A stretch of DNA of 64,000 bases from Erysipelotrichaceae bacterium 66202529 (GTDB taxonomy: Bacteria > Bacillota_I > Bacilli_A > Erysipelotrichales > Erysipelotrichaceae): positions 2,604,001 through 2,668,000 of the forward strand of contig CP046174.1 in NCBI GenBank assembly GCA_017161075.1, written 5' to 3'. Position 1 is the stretch's first letter, and every line of letters begins with the position of its first letter. Below are positions 25,238 through 34,329 of the stretch, one piece after another. Under the pieces are notes generated by a model. That model worked only from the letters and a program-made list of their open reading frames with translations. It was not told where the DNA came from and searched no databases. The position numbers were made by a program, and so were the translations under genes.

Positions 25238-27689
25238 AGTTATCCTTGCCTCCATGCTTTACATCATACAATGCCGTATCCGCACGCTGATAGAGACTCA
25301 CAAAATCATCCTCTGCCCTGCTCAGAGCCACACCGATACTGATGGTAGGAATCGGCAGATTCTTGCTTTCTTTTTTGTAACGCAGGTTTTCTGTCAGAAG
25401 CTTACATTTTTCCTGTACCTGTTCATCGCTTTGTACCTGCTTTAAAAATACAACAAATTCATCACCGCCCAAACGTCCAACAACGGCGGAATCACGGAAT
25501 ACCTCACACAGGGCAGTCGCTGTCTGAATCAATACCTGATCCCCGGTATAATGTCCATGAATATCATTTACATCTTTAAAATTATCAAGGTCCAGTATGA
25601 ACAAAGCATGTGCAGCACTGTCCGCCTGCAATATATCCTGTATCTTCTTTTTCACAGAAGCTGCATTGAGAATATTCGTCAAAGAATCCAGCATGCTTTT
25701 CTTTCGCAGCTGTTCCTTCTCCAGTTTTTCTGTATGAATATTCTGTACGCGCCCGATCGCAGAAACAGCCTGATTCCGGTCAGAAATAACCTTGATATAA
25801 ATATGATACCACAAGGCAATTCCGCGAAATGTCAGCTTGATATCCGCATCGGTATCCGTTTTTTTCATCAGCTGATCATAGAGCGGATTATTGGAATTGC
25901 TTCCTGCGACCTGTATATCGGCGGAAAATACAGAGAACTTTTCAATAATTTCCGGCACCTGGAATATTTCCACAGCCTCACGGGTAAGACGCAGGGTATC
26001 ACTTTTATAATCATATTCAAAAATGACTTCCTTCATAATTTCAGAAAGATAGCGATAGCGGGTATTCTCCAGCTCAATCTGTTTTTTCATTTTCATCTGA
26101 TTTCGATAATACACATAGCCAAGCAGTAGAAGTATCGCTGCTGCTGCACAGATCAGAGTTAAAAACCGCAGTGGATTTTCCTGGATATAGGTCATCAGGG
26201 TAAACGGCTTTTGCTGCTGTGCATTTTCATAAATATAGCTTTCCAATTCACTGGCATCCACGGAGCGGATTCCCTTATTCAGAATGGTTGCCAGCAGATT
26301 CTCCTTACTATCCAGAATACCCATACTGTATTTCATAGATGCAGCGTTTGCCTGCGGATATATTATATAATGCGTTAAATCATCCCGGTATTGATAAAAG
26401 GAGGCGGCATAGCTGTCTGTGTATGTATAATCACAGACGCCTTCATCCACAGCACGAAGGGCTTCCTCTATGGAATCGTAATACACAGCATTCTTTATAT
26501 CTGTATAATTCTGCGAAATATTCCCCTTGTAGATCGCGGCCTTTTTCCCCTTTAACGTAGTGACATCCACATTGGTTCCAGCTACCAGAACCCGTTCTGT
26601 TTCCAGATATGGGGTGCTGAGCAAAAGTGCGCTGTGACTGATGAGATCATAATCGTACTGTATATTTAATACAACATCCGCCTCTTTGTTATTCAGCTTT
26701 GCTTCGAATTCATCATAATCTGCCGTGTATATATATTCCAGCTTCCATCCGGCTTTTTTACTGATGCTTTTGAGCAGATCATTTGCAACACCGCGAATTT
26801 CCCTGCTTTCATCATAATACTGCAAAGGGCCAAATCCGTCCTGTACGAGTACCTTCAGTGTAGGATGCTCCTTAATATACGCCTTTTCCTTGCTGTTTAA
26901 AAGCAGCTGATGATTTGCTTTTGTAAAATATTTATTATAAAGACTGGATTGCAGAGTTGGATTGACCTCACTGATGTTTACAATAGCTCTGTTTAATTCG
27001 GAAATCAGGGCACTGTTTCCCTTGGTGGTAGCAAAATAAAACGGTGTCGGTGAAAATTTTGCAATCGAGCGAAAGTCTCCTTCCAGGCCTAAATCAACCG
27101 TTAAAAAACCATCAGCTTTGCCATCGGTTACAGCCTGCATCTGCGCATAGCCGTCTTTACACCAGACGATTTCATAATTCATTCCATTTAATTCCGCAAA
27201 TTGCAGAAAGGAAGCGTTCCGGTTTTCCGCTTTTTTATCCAAAGCAATCTTAAAGCCCTTGCTTTCCGTCAGATTATACTCATCGTATCGCTCATCATCC
27301 GTCTTAATAGCAATTACATTATAAGCATTCCCGTAATTCTCGGTAGGATAATCGTACAGCTTCGCAAGACTTTCATGGTAGCTCATAGCGCCCAGCAGAT
27401 CAATATCGCCTTTTTTCAGCATATCCATCAGAGTAGTTAGCTGTGTATTCAAATCCCCTTCGATTTCAACAAATTCATATGTCCAGCCGGTGTATTGTGA
27501 AATTTCCTTCAGGTAATCATACGTATAGCCCGCATAGGTGCCATCGTCATTTTTCATAGTAAGACCATCCTGTATGGGAAAGCCTATACGAATTACACGC
27601 TTGTTTTCCTTTGCCTGTACAGCGGGAGCTATAGATAATACAAAAGCAAGCAGAAGCAGACAGCATGCAAGTATTCCCTTTCGTTTCAT
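25218..27689 (-). CDS. Transmembrane receptor with tandem solute-binding domains and a GGDEF diguanylate cyclase
   Basis: The 823-residue protein has a signal peptide (1-26), two SBP_bac_3-like domains outside the membrane (about 32-255 and 275-505), one transmembrane helix (about 523-545), a PAS-like linker and a GGDEF domain at the end. The active-site motif GGDEF is intact at 741-745, with metal-binding DLDNFKDVND upstream, so it should make cyclic di-GMP from two GTP. The product-inhibition site (RxxD five residues before GGDEF) reads RDSA, hence lost. It probably couples an amino-acid-like ligand to cyclic di-GMP output. The S41 lipoprotein gene overlaps its 3' end. Confidence 0.9.
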   Translation of the reverse strand: MKRKGILACCLLLLAFVLSIAPAVQAKENKRVIRIGFPIQDGLTMKNDDGTYAGYTYDYLKEISQYTGWTYEFVEIEGDLNTQLTTLMDMLKKGDIDLLGAMSYHESLAKLYDYPTENYGNAYNVIAIKTDDERYDEYNLTESKGFKIALDKKAENRNASFLQFAELNGMNYEIVWCKDGYAQMQAVTDGKADGFLTVDLGLEGDFRSIAKFSPTPFYFATTKGNSALISELNRAIVNISEVNPTLQSSLYNKYFTKANHQLLLNSKEKAYIKEHPTLKVLVQDGFGPLQYYDESREIRGVANDLLKSISKKAGWKLEYIYTADYDEFEAKLNNKEADVVLNIQYDYDLISHSALLLSTPYLETERVLVAGTNVDVTTLKGKKAAIYKGNISQNYTDIKNAVYYDSIEEALRAVDEGVCDYTYTDSYAASFYQYRDDLTHYIIYPQANAASMKYSMGILDSKENLLATILNKGIRSVDASELESYIYENAQQQKPFTLMTYIQENPLRFLTLICAAAAILLLLGYVYYRNQMKMKKQIELENTRYRYLSEIMKEVIFEYDYKSDTLRLTREAVEIFQVPEIIEKFSVFSADIQVAGSNSNNPLYDQLMKKTDTDADIKLTFRGIALWYHIYIKVISDRNQAVSAIGRVQNIHTEKLEKEQLRKKSMLDSLTNILNAASVKKKIQDILQADSAAHALFILDLDNFKDVNDIHGHYTGDQVLIQTATALCEVFRDSAVVGRLGGDEFVVFLKQVQSDEQVQEKCKLLTENLRYKKESKNLPIPTISIGVALSRAEDDFVSLYQRADTALYDVKHGGKDNYVIEKE

Positions 27690-27769
27690 GATCTCACCTC
27701 AGTTCCTATACAGTATATTATACAGGATATCCTTTACAAAATGTAATTTTTTCGAAAGAAAAAGGCGTA

Positions 27770-28441
27770 TTACACACCTTTTCGCTTTTTCCTTTGTTTT
27801 GCAATACCTGCGAGAGCATAAATCTCATCCGCCTGTGCAGCTACGACAGGGGAGTGGGTGACAAGAATTATACATTTTTGCTCATCATACGCAAGATTAC
27901 GGAAGATTTCCATTATTTCCTCCTGAGTATCCTCATCCAGATTCCCTGTCGGTTCATCCGCCAGAATAATATCAGGATCATAGGATAATGCACGGGCGAT
28001 CGCCACCCGCTGCTGCTGTCCTCCGGAGAGCTTCAGAATTCTGCGGTTGGCTTCCTCATCGCTGAGCCCCACCTTTTCCAGCAGCTCCATCGCCCATGTC
28101 CGATTGTTATCCTTTTTCACACCGGCGATATCCATAGACAGCAATACATTTTCAACTGCGGTCAAATTCATCAGCAGGTTAAAGCTTTGAAAGATAACCC
28201 CTACATAGCGGCTCCTGTACAAATACTGATCCACCTCGCTGATGTCCTTATCATTGTATATAATTTTACCCTCTGTGGGTCTGGTGAGCTGGGAAAGCAG
28301 AGAAAGCAGCGTTGTCTTTCCTGCCCCGGAGCGCCCTGTTATTGCATACAGCTTACCTGAGGTAAAGCTGTAGCTCACATGCTGTAGCACACGGTCTCTT
28401 CCATTGTAGCTGTAGCCGATATCCTGTAATTCCAGTTGCAT
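27770..28441 (-). CDS. MacB/LolD-type ABC exporter ATPase
   Basis: Nucleotide-binding subunit of 223 residues: Walker A GRSGAGKTT at about 36-44, signature LSGGQQQRVAIARAL, Walker B ILADEPTGNLD, all characteristic of the LolD/FtsE/MacB branch that drives FtsX-like mechanotransmission permeases. The start follows the permease gene by 11 bp with AGGAGGAAG. The C-terminus is lysine/arginine-rich (KQRKKRKGV). It works with the permease encoded immediately upstream. Confidence 0.92.
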   Translation of the reverse strand: MQLELQDIGYSYNGRDRVLQHVSYSFTSGKLYAITGRSGAGKTTLLSLLSQLTRPTEGKIIYNDKDISEVDQYLYRSRYVGVIFQSFNLLMNLTAVENVLLSMDIAGVKKDNNRTWAMELLEKVGLSDEEANRRILKLSGGQQQRVAIARALSYDPDIILADEPTGNLDEDTQEEIMEIFRNLAYDEQKCIILVTHSPVVAAQADEIYALAGIAKQRKKRKGV

Positions 28442-28452
28442 TTTTCTTCCTC

Positions 28453-29952
28453 CTATTCCCTGTTCGATAATATTTTCAATGGCTCATAGCGCAGAATGGT
28501 CATGACAGCCATACCGGAGGAAAGCAACGTCAGCAATATGGCAATACCGCCAAGCTCCAGCAAAACCCTTCCGTTGGTGGCACTGCTGATTTCCTCGATA
28601 TAGGATACCTTCTGGTTCCCTGGCTGTCCCTTATTCATACCGCGGCCGCCGGGCTCTCCTGCATTGCCAAAAGGGCCAGTTTCCTGTGTTGTAGAGACTT
28701 CTGCAGACTGTGACTGCAGCAGCGTATTGGTGAGCGGCACACTACCAGCGGCTCCGATTCCGCAGCCAAGCATGATGGAAATTAAAGTGACAATGAAGAT
28801 TTCACATATAAACTGTAAGGCGATTTTTTTCTTATTCATACCAATGGCCGCCAGTACTCCGATTTCATATTTCCGCTCACGGATATGATAGATATTCAAT
28901 ACCACCAGAATCACTCCGCCGATGATCAGAACAACAGCCAGGAAATAGCCGGCATAGGTACTCAGATTTTCCAGTGGCACCAGGCTTTGTTCATAAGCTG
29001 CTACATCACTGGAGGATACCGTATAATCATCACTCAGTCCAAGCTTGCGTGCCTGTTCTTCGAATGTATCATAGGCCTCCACATTTTCAAACACATAGGT
29101 GCCGCGGGTCTGGGTGCGAAGCGCATTATCACTGGAGGAGGCAGCACTCTTTTCTGCAATACTGTTCAGCGCCTCATATGACATATAGATTTGATTTGCC
29201 GGATCCATGCTGTTCATCCCCATACCGGAATCTGTGGCAGAAGTAGTTGTATATATACCGACAACCTTGATTTTATAGCTTTCTTCCTCATCCGATGGAT
29301 TGGTAAAGGTAATTGTATCGTTGATGGCGATATCATTTAAGGTTGCCAGCTCCTTATTGATTACACATTCCAGTGCAGCACTGCCCTCTGTGAAAAGCTC
29401 CCCTTCATGTAACGTGGCAGTTCCATCGCTAAAGGCTGTCATGGCAGCATAGGAGCTGTAGCCGGTAACTGTAAAATCACCCTGATTCTGCATACCTCCC
29501 ATACCCTTTCCTTCCATAGGCATATTATTACCCTGAGAGTCAGCACTGGAGGAAGCTGAGGAGGTTGATACCGCATCAATAGAGGAGGCATTCAGTGAAG
29601 CACTCTGCGTATAATAAAAATCCTTTACCGAGTCTGCCTTCGCATACGTTTTTAATTCATCCAGAGACAGCTCCTTCATCCCGGACATTTTTTCTTTCAT
29701 ACTGCTGCGGGTGTCTTCTGAATCCTCCGGTGGGTTTTGCCGCAGCTCCTCCATCACAGACTGTCTGTCCATACTGATGGAAGCGGTGATATTCAGATTG
29801 GATAACCCACTTTCCCGTTCGCTGACAGCAGCCTGTCGAATCGACAAGGCAAGGCAGGCGGACAGACCGATGACAAGAGCAATACAGCCAATCAGAATGT
29901 TTCGGCCCTTTGACCGCGTTATATTTCGTAATGCATTTTTGATGATATACAT
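28453..29952 (-). CDS. FtsX/MacB-type ABC permease with a Met/Gly-rich outer domain
   Basis: The 499-residue protein has four transmembrane segments: one at 18-38 and three at about 338-362, 388-412 and 460-482. A large extracytoplasmic domain lies between the first and second, the topology of MacB-like permeases. The outer domain has a serine-rich stretch and methionine/glycine-rich segments (MPMEGKGMGGMQ near 145-157 and GMGMNSMDP near 245), and a Gly-rich loop between helices 3 and 4. Such Met clusters can bind Cu(I) or Ag(I), but the role here is not shown. Substrate unknown; no two-component system adjoins it. Confidence 0.87.
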   Translation of the reverse strand: MYIIKNALRNITRSKGRNILIGCIALVIGLSACLALSIRQAAVSERESGLSNLNITASISMDRQSVMEELRQNPPEDSEDTRSSMKEKMSGMKELSLDELKTYAKADSVKDFYYTQSASLNASSIDAVSTSSASSSADSQGNNMPMEGKGMGGMQNQGDFTVTGYSSYAAMTAFSDGTATLHEGELFTEGSAALECVINKELATLNDIAINDTITFTNPSDEEESYKIKVVGIYTTTSATDSGMGMNSMDPANQIYMSYEALNSIAEKSAASSSDNALRTQTRGTYVFENVEAYDTFEEQARKLGLSDDYTVSSSDVAAYEQSLVPLENLSTYAGYFLAVVLIIGGVILVVLNIYHIRERKYEIGVLAAIGMNKKKIALQFICEIFIVTLISIMLGCGIGAAGSVPLTNTLLQSQSAEVSTTQETGPFGNAGEPGGRGMNKGQPGNQKVSYIEEISSATNGRVLLELGGIAILLTLLSSGMAVMTILRYEPLKILSNRE

Positions 29953-30028
29953 GATGATTCTCCTTTCACGGATTCAGTATATCGTGGTCAGGTGATGAGG
30001 ATGTGAACAAGTCATGAAAAACAAAGGA

Positions 30029-30047
30029 AAACACCCGCCGGGTGTTT
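30029..30047 (-). terminator. Hairpin after the YitT gene
   Basis: AAACACCCG and CGGGTGTTT form a near-perfect palindrome. On the minus strand TTTTCC follows. It lies 130 bp beyond the YitT stop and may end that transcript. Confidence 0.55.
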
Positions 30048-30177
30048 CTGCTGTTCTATTCAAATTAGGGAATGCTGTATGTGTAAAAATGAAAGAAGAA
30101 GGAGAATTCCCTTTCTACAGGAGTCTTTCCTTCCTCTTATTCAATCTTAAACTTGTAGTTAAAGGGGATACATCCCT

Positions 30178-31041
30178 TTACTCGATTGGCCGCTGGTAAA
30201 ATCTTCCCTCGACACTTTCGGTTTTGGTAACATTAACAAAGCTGGTCTGATCAATTTCACGAATTCTGGTGACCAGTCCTTTAACGTTCTGCGATTCAAC
30301 CACCGTATACAGCATGGTTCTCGGTCGCCCGTAATAGGTGCCGATGCCCTCCACACGGGTAACACCATGGTGTGTGGAATTCTGGATTTCTTCAATGACG
30401 ATATCCGGATTGCTGGTAACGATAAACAGTGTCATTCGCTTATAGCGGGTATGTACAAAATTGATTACCTGTGTGGAACAGAATTGAAAGATAATAGAGT
30501 ACAAAGCTGCATTCCAACCAAACAGATACCCCGCAGCCACCAGCATCACAGCATTCATCGCCAGAATATAATTCCAGGCAGGCTGATTTGTTCTCTGGGA
30601 AATCCACATAGCAATAAAATCCGTTCCCCCGCTGCTGGCATTTCCACGCAATGCGATTCCCAAGGCAACGCCCTGCAGGATCCCACCGAATATAGTAATC
30701 AGCAGGATATCCTCTGTAATGTTTGTTCTTGGCAGAACCTCGACGAATACTCCGGTTAAAACAATCATGACACAAGAATACATCGTAAATTTCTTTCCAA
30801 CTGTCTTATAGCCGATATATGCCGGTATGGCATTCAATGCAAAGTTGACGGCAGAATACGGAATCTGCATATCTAAATATTTTTCCGCATAGCGCTGAAT
30901 AAATACGGTCAGTCCGGTGAAGCCTCCGGGAAACAGCCCTCCCGCATTGATAAAGGTATTGATATTGATAGCACAAAGAAGCGAACCTACGATAACACAG
31001 CCTACCGTGATCAAATCTCTGCCACTTATTTTTAATCTCAT
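30178..31041 (-). CDS. YitT-family membrane protein
   Basis: The 287-residue protein has five to six transmembrane helices (PF02588, GGLFPGGFTGLTVF, GIALRGNASSGGTDFIAMW) and a cytosolic C-terminal DUF2179 domain (RMTLFIVTSNPDIVIEEIQ, HGVTRVEGIGTYYG). Transport has been suggested for the family but no substrate is established. The start MRLKIS at 31041 follows AAAGGGAG; an ATG nine codons earlier is less well placed. Apparently monocistronic. Confidence 0.88.
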   Translation of the reverse strand: MRLKISGRDLITVGCVIVGSLLCAININTFINAGGLFPGGFTGLTVFIQRYAEKYLDMQIPYSAVNFALNAIPAYIGYKTVGKKFTMYSCVMIVLTGVFVEVLPRTNITEDILLITIFGGILQGVALGIALRGNASSGGTDFIAMWISQRTNQPAWNYILAMNAVMLVAAGYLFGWNAALYSIIFQFCSTQVINFVHTRYKRMTLFIVTSNPDIVIEEIQNSTHHGVTRVEGIGTYYGRPRTMLYTVVESQNVKGLVTRIREIDQTSFVNVTKTESVEGRFYQRPIE

Positions 31042-31263
31042 TCTTCTACTCCCTTTTTCTTTGGTCATGCATTATTATACTATCTTTTTTTCTACATGCA
31101 ACCGTTTTCCCGATGATACCTGTTTACTTTTCAGGATGTAAATTTTCACTTTCGTATAGCACAGCTTACACGTTTTTTCGCAAGCACTTACACCTATTTT
31201 TTTCGATAAGTGATACTATTGCATTCCGCAAATTCATACAATGCATATGGAAGGAGAGTTGTC

Positions 31264-32985
31264 ATGAAACAATTTTTAGCTGTTGCCGCTCTGGATGAGA
31301 CGGCAGTAAAGCAAAATGAAATGCTTAAGAATTCCCGTATATACACAGAGGGATTTACCGTACTGCGGCATGAACATATGGAGTTTTCCGTTTTGGTGGA
31401 TGGAGAGCTGTACAACCAAAGGAGCCTGCATGAGGAGCTGCAAAAGGCAGGCTTTCCAAAGCCTGCGGGTTTAGAGGAAACAGTTTTGTATGCGTATCTT
31501 TTGTGGGGAGAAAAAGCGATGCTGCATATGGAAGGGGCATATTCCTTTCTGATACAAGCCAAGGATTCCCTGTTCTGCGCAAAAGACCCGCTGGGACTGC
31601 GGCCTATTTATTATCTATTAGCGGATGATTGCATATGGATCAGCAGCCGGATACAAACGCTGCTGGACGCCGCGAAAAGAAAAGCAGTGCTGGATCGCAG
31701 TGGTATATTGGAGCTATTTGCCTTTGGTCCCAGCATCAGCGAGGATTGCACGTTGTATAAGGATGTTTCTGCACTTCCGATGGGTTACCTGCTTCGCGTT
31801 TCCAATGCAGAGCTGAAGGTAAAACAATACTACACTCTGCATGCCCTGCCTCATACCGATACACTGGAGGAAACATTAGAAAGGGTTCATGAACTGATGT
31901 GCGCATCCATCCATGCCCAGGCGGATGGTGCACAGGCCAGCTTTTTATCCGGTGGTCTGGATTCCAGTCTGATTACCAGTATCGCGGCCAGTGCAAATCC
32001 AAGCTGGCGAACCTATTCCCTGGATTATGAGGGAAACAAGGAGAATTTCAAGGGAAATATGTATCAGGTGTCAATGGATACCGCCTTCATTCAGGACATG
32101 TGTGCATATTGTCATTGCAGTCACACCCCGCTTATGATTACACAGCAGGAATTATGTGATTTGCTGGAGGATGCAATGGCTGCCAGAGAGACACCGGGTA
32201 TGGCGGATGTGGATTCCAGTCTGCTGTGGCTGTGTCAACAGGTGGCAGAGCATGAGCAGGTTATATTGAGTGGTGAATGCTCAGACGAAATTTTTGGCGG
32301 ATATCCGTGGTTTTACCGCGATGAGCTGAAGGATCTGGATACCTTTCCATGGCTTCGTTCCACAAAGGAGCGCATTTCCCTTCTCCATCCTGATCTGCGC
32401 GAGCTGCCGTTTGAGGATTATATCGCAAAACGCTATGCACAAAGTATAGAGAACATCGAATTTCTGGATACGGATACCGAGGAGGATCGAAGAGCAAGAA
32501 TTCATACCGTTTTATGTCTCCACTGGTTCATGCAGACACTGGTAACCCGTCAGGTGTGTATGGGGGATGCCGCAAGCCTGAATATTCGCGCTCCCTTTGC
32601 CAATGTCAAGCTGCTGGAATATGTTTACAATATCCCCTGGAATATGAAATTTCTGCAGCAGGAGGAAAAGGGTATTCTGCGAAAGGCATTTGAACAGGAG
32701 CTGCCGGAAAGTGTCGCACATCGCAAGAAAAACCCGTTTCCGAAAACACACAATCCACAGTATGCCGAGCTGATCAGTAAACGCCTGCGTGAGCGTTATG
32801 ATGATCCAAAGAGTCCTTTGCATCAGTTATTTGATGATGCAATGCTGAGGAAGCTGATTGAAAGCAAGGGGGAAAGCTTCCAGCTGCCATGGTACGGTCA
32901 GTTAATGAGCGGGCCGCAGCTGCTAGCCTATCTGTATCAAATCGACCGATGGATCATCACCCGGAATATCACGATTGAAAAATAG
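31264..32985 (+). CDS. asnB: Asparagine synthetase-like protein without the glutaminase cysteine
   Basis: The 573-residue protein has a class II glutamine-amidotransferase fold (about 1-190; GELYNQRSLHEEL and DPLGLRPIYY are recognisable) and an ATP-pyrophosphatase synthetase domain with SGGLDSS at 229-235, SGECSDEIFGGY and a normal C-terminus. The chain begins MKQFLAVAAL instead of MCGI: the nucleophilic Cys2 and the RGPD motif are absent, and no upstream in-frame codons supply them. The start is fixed by AAGGAGAG. It should make asparagine from aspartate with free ammonia. Alternatively it acts on another carboxylate, as some AsnB relatives do. Confidence 0.85.
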   Translation: MKQFLAVAALDETAVKQNEMLKNSRIYTEGFTVLRHEHMEFSVLVDGELYNQRSLHEELQKAGFPKPAGLEETVLYAYLLWGEKAMLHMEGAYSFLIQAKDSLFCAKDPLGLRPIYYLLADDCIWISSRIQTLLDAAKRKAVLDRSGILELFAFGPSISEDCTLYKDVSALPMGYLLRVSNAELKVKQYYTLHALPHTDTLEETLERVHELMCASIHAQADGAQASFLSGGLDSSLITSIAASANPSWRTYSLDYEGNKENFKGNMYQVSMDTAFIQDMCAYCHCSHTPLMITQQELCDLLEDAMAARETPGMADVDSSLLWLCQQVAEHEQVILSGECSDEIFGGYPWFYRDELKDLDTFPWLRSTKERISLLHPDLRELPFEDYIAKRYAQSIENIEFLDTDTEEDRRARIHTVLCLHWFMQTLVTRQVCMGDAASLNIRAPFANVKLLEYVYNIPWNMKFLQQEEKGILRKAFEQELPESVAHRKKNPFPKTHNPQYAELISKRLRERYDDPKSPLHQLFDDAMLRKLIESKGESFQLPWYGQLMSGPQLLAYLYQIDRWIITRNITIEK

Positions 32986-32996
32986 AAAATATAAGA

Positions 32997-33022
32997 AAAA
33001 CGACAGACTATTCTGCCGTTTT
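32997..33022. terminator. Bidirectional terminator
   Basis: AAAACG-CAGA and TCTG-CGTTTT arms with flanking A and T tracts between convergent genes. It overlaps the stop codon of the small minus-strand gene. Confidence 0.75.
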
Positions 33023-33193
33023 TTCATGCTTCACTTCTGCTTCGTCCATGACCTTTTGCAGCTCAACCAGTTGGCTTGTTCTCAGCATTTCCCGAATCTG
33101 CCGCAGCTCCTTCAGGCAGTTTTTCAGTACATTGAATATGGAGGCAAGCACAAATAAGACACAGATGATAAGACAGTAAACAAAAATATCCAT
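33008..33193 (-). CDS. Small single-pass membrane protein
   Basis: The 61-residue protein starts MDIFVYC after GAAGGGAG, a well-spaced ribosome site. Residues 3-24 form one transmembrane helix, followed by an amphipathic, charged helix (LKELRQIREML) to the end. No family recognised. The frame is open further upstream to 33238, but without a ribosome site. Possibly a small regulatory membrane protein. Confidence 0.6.
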   Translation of the reverse strand: MDIFVYCLIICVLFVLASIFNVLKNCLKELRQIREMLRTSQLVELQKVMDEAEVKHEKTAE

Positions 33194-33384
33194 AAAGATT
33201 CTCCCTTCATAATTAAAATCAGTTCTACTACGAAGCATTAAACCATCAGAATATCCTCCAGAGCCTTTTTACTTGACAGTTATTTCCTTCACTCTTAGCC
33301 ATATCTGATAGTTAATTATCTCATAAAATTAAAATATTTCCTATGTATAATATTAAGTTTTGTGTTTTTAAAATCCTGATTATA

Positions 33385-34143
33385 TTATATAGATAACGCA
33401 ATTTCAAAAACCTTATATAGAAACTGTTTTCTTAATTCATCAGACAAATGCCATTCCCATGCATCGTGTTTTTCATCTATCGGATGCAAATCCGAAACCA
33501 TCAAAACTGAAGCAACTCGCATATGTAGATACCTTCCAACGCTGAATAAGGCTGAAGTCTCCATATCAACTCCTACACAGCCCTTTTCTTTCCACAAGCG
33601 TTCTTTATAGAATGTTTGCCTGTAAATAGCATCTGTAGAAACGATGGGTGCTACTTTATAATGAGAAAGAGCTGTCATCATTGCGTTTCGTAAGTCATAG
33701 TCCGGTGTACTGTATTCCAAATGTTCATAATAATGTAATGTGGTTCCTTCTTCGACATATGCTTTATTGGGAATTATTATTTCACCTGCTCTTGTTTTCC
33801 CAGCAAATCCTCCCATCAATCCAATAGAAATAACATTTTCAACTCCAAAAGCTTTGAGCACTTCGATTGTATCTGCTGCCATTGGTGCCCCGCGTCCACC
33901 ATCCAGGAAACAGACCTTATCATCCCCTATTCGTTTATATATTTGGCAGGCATTCAAAAATCTTGGAAATTTATCCGTAATCAATTCTATTTTATATCTT
34001 CTCTTTATATAATCAAATCCACTCATATATAGTAATACAGCTGTTTTTGGCAGCTTAGCAAGCTTAGCTTCTGCGTGCTTTGAACTTACTTGTTTCTCAC
34101 TTGTTATAACAGGATTTGTTACATCCTCTTTGTAAAACCACAT
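33385..34143 (-). CDS. Nucleoside phosphorylase (PNP/UDP family)
   Basis: The 252-residue protein has the family core: SIGLMGGFAGKTRAGEIIIPNKAY and the ribose-site motif VGVDMETSALFSVGR with METSA. It likely cleaves uridine or purine nucleosides with phosphate for salvage; the exact base is not readable. It is closest in pattern to uridine phosphorylase-like proteins but has an atypical N-terminus (MWFYKEDVTNPVITSEKQV). Strong AAAGGAGG upstream. The gene is more AT-rich than its neighbours, a mild hint of separate origin. Confidence 0.83.
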   Translation of the reverse strand: MWFYKEDVTNPVITSEKQVSSKHAEAKLAKLPKTAVLLYMSGFDYIKRRYKIELITDKFPRFLNACQIYKRIGDDKVCFLDGGRGAPMAADTIEVLKAFGVENVISIGLMGGFAGKTRAGEIIIPNKAYVEEGTTLHYYEHLEYSTPDYDLRNAMMTALSHYKVAPIVSTDAIYRQTFYKERLWKEKGCVGVDMETSALFSVGRYLHMRVASVLMVSDLHPIDEKHDAWEWHLSDELRKQFLYKVFEIALSI

Positions 34144-34329
34144 TTTAACACCTCCTTTACAAAATCAAATCCATGCTAGTGCACCTGCAATCGTACGATT
34201 TTCATGGTAATGGATATATAAATTTCTATGTAGGACAAGTTAGATAATTATTTACCTATCATGATTAGAAATAAAGTCTTATACTTTCATACCTGATTTT
34301 TGATACAGACTCCTCTTCACACCCAATTC

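Noticed and set aside
30014..30199. 61-codon plus-strand frame near the YitT gene end
   Set aside because: It starts within a hairpin terminator region and ends antisense to YitT, with no protein-like signature.
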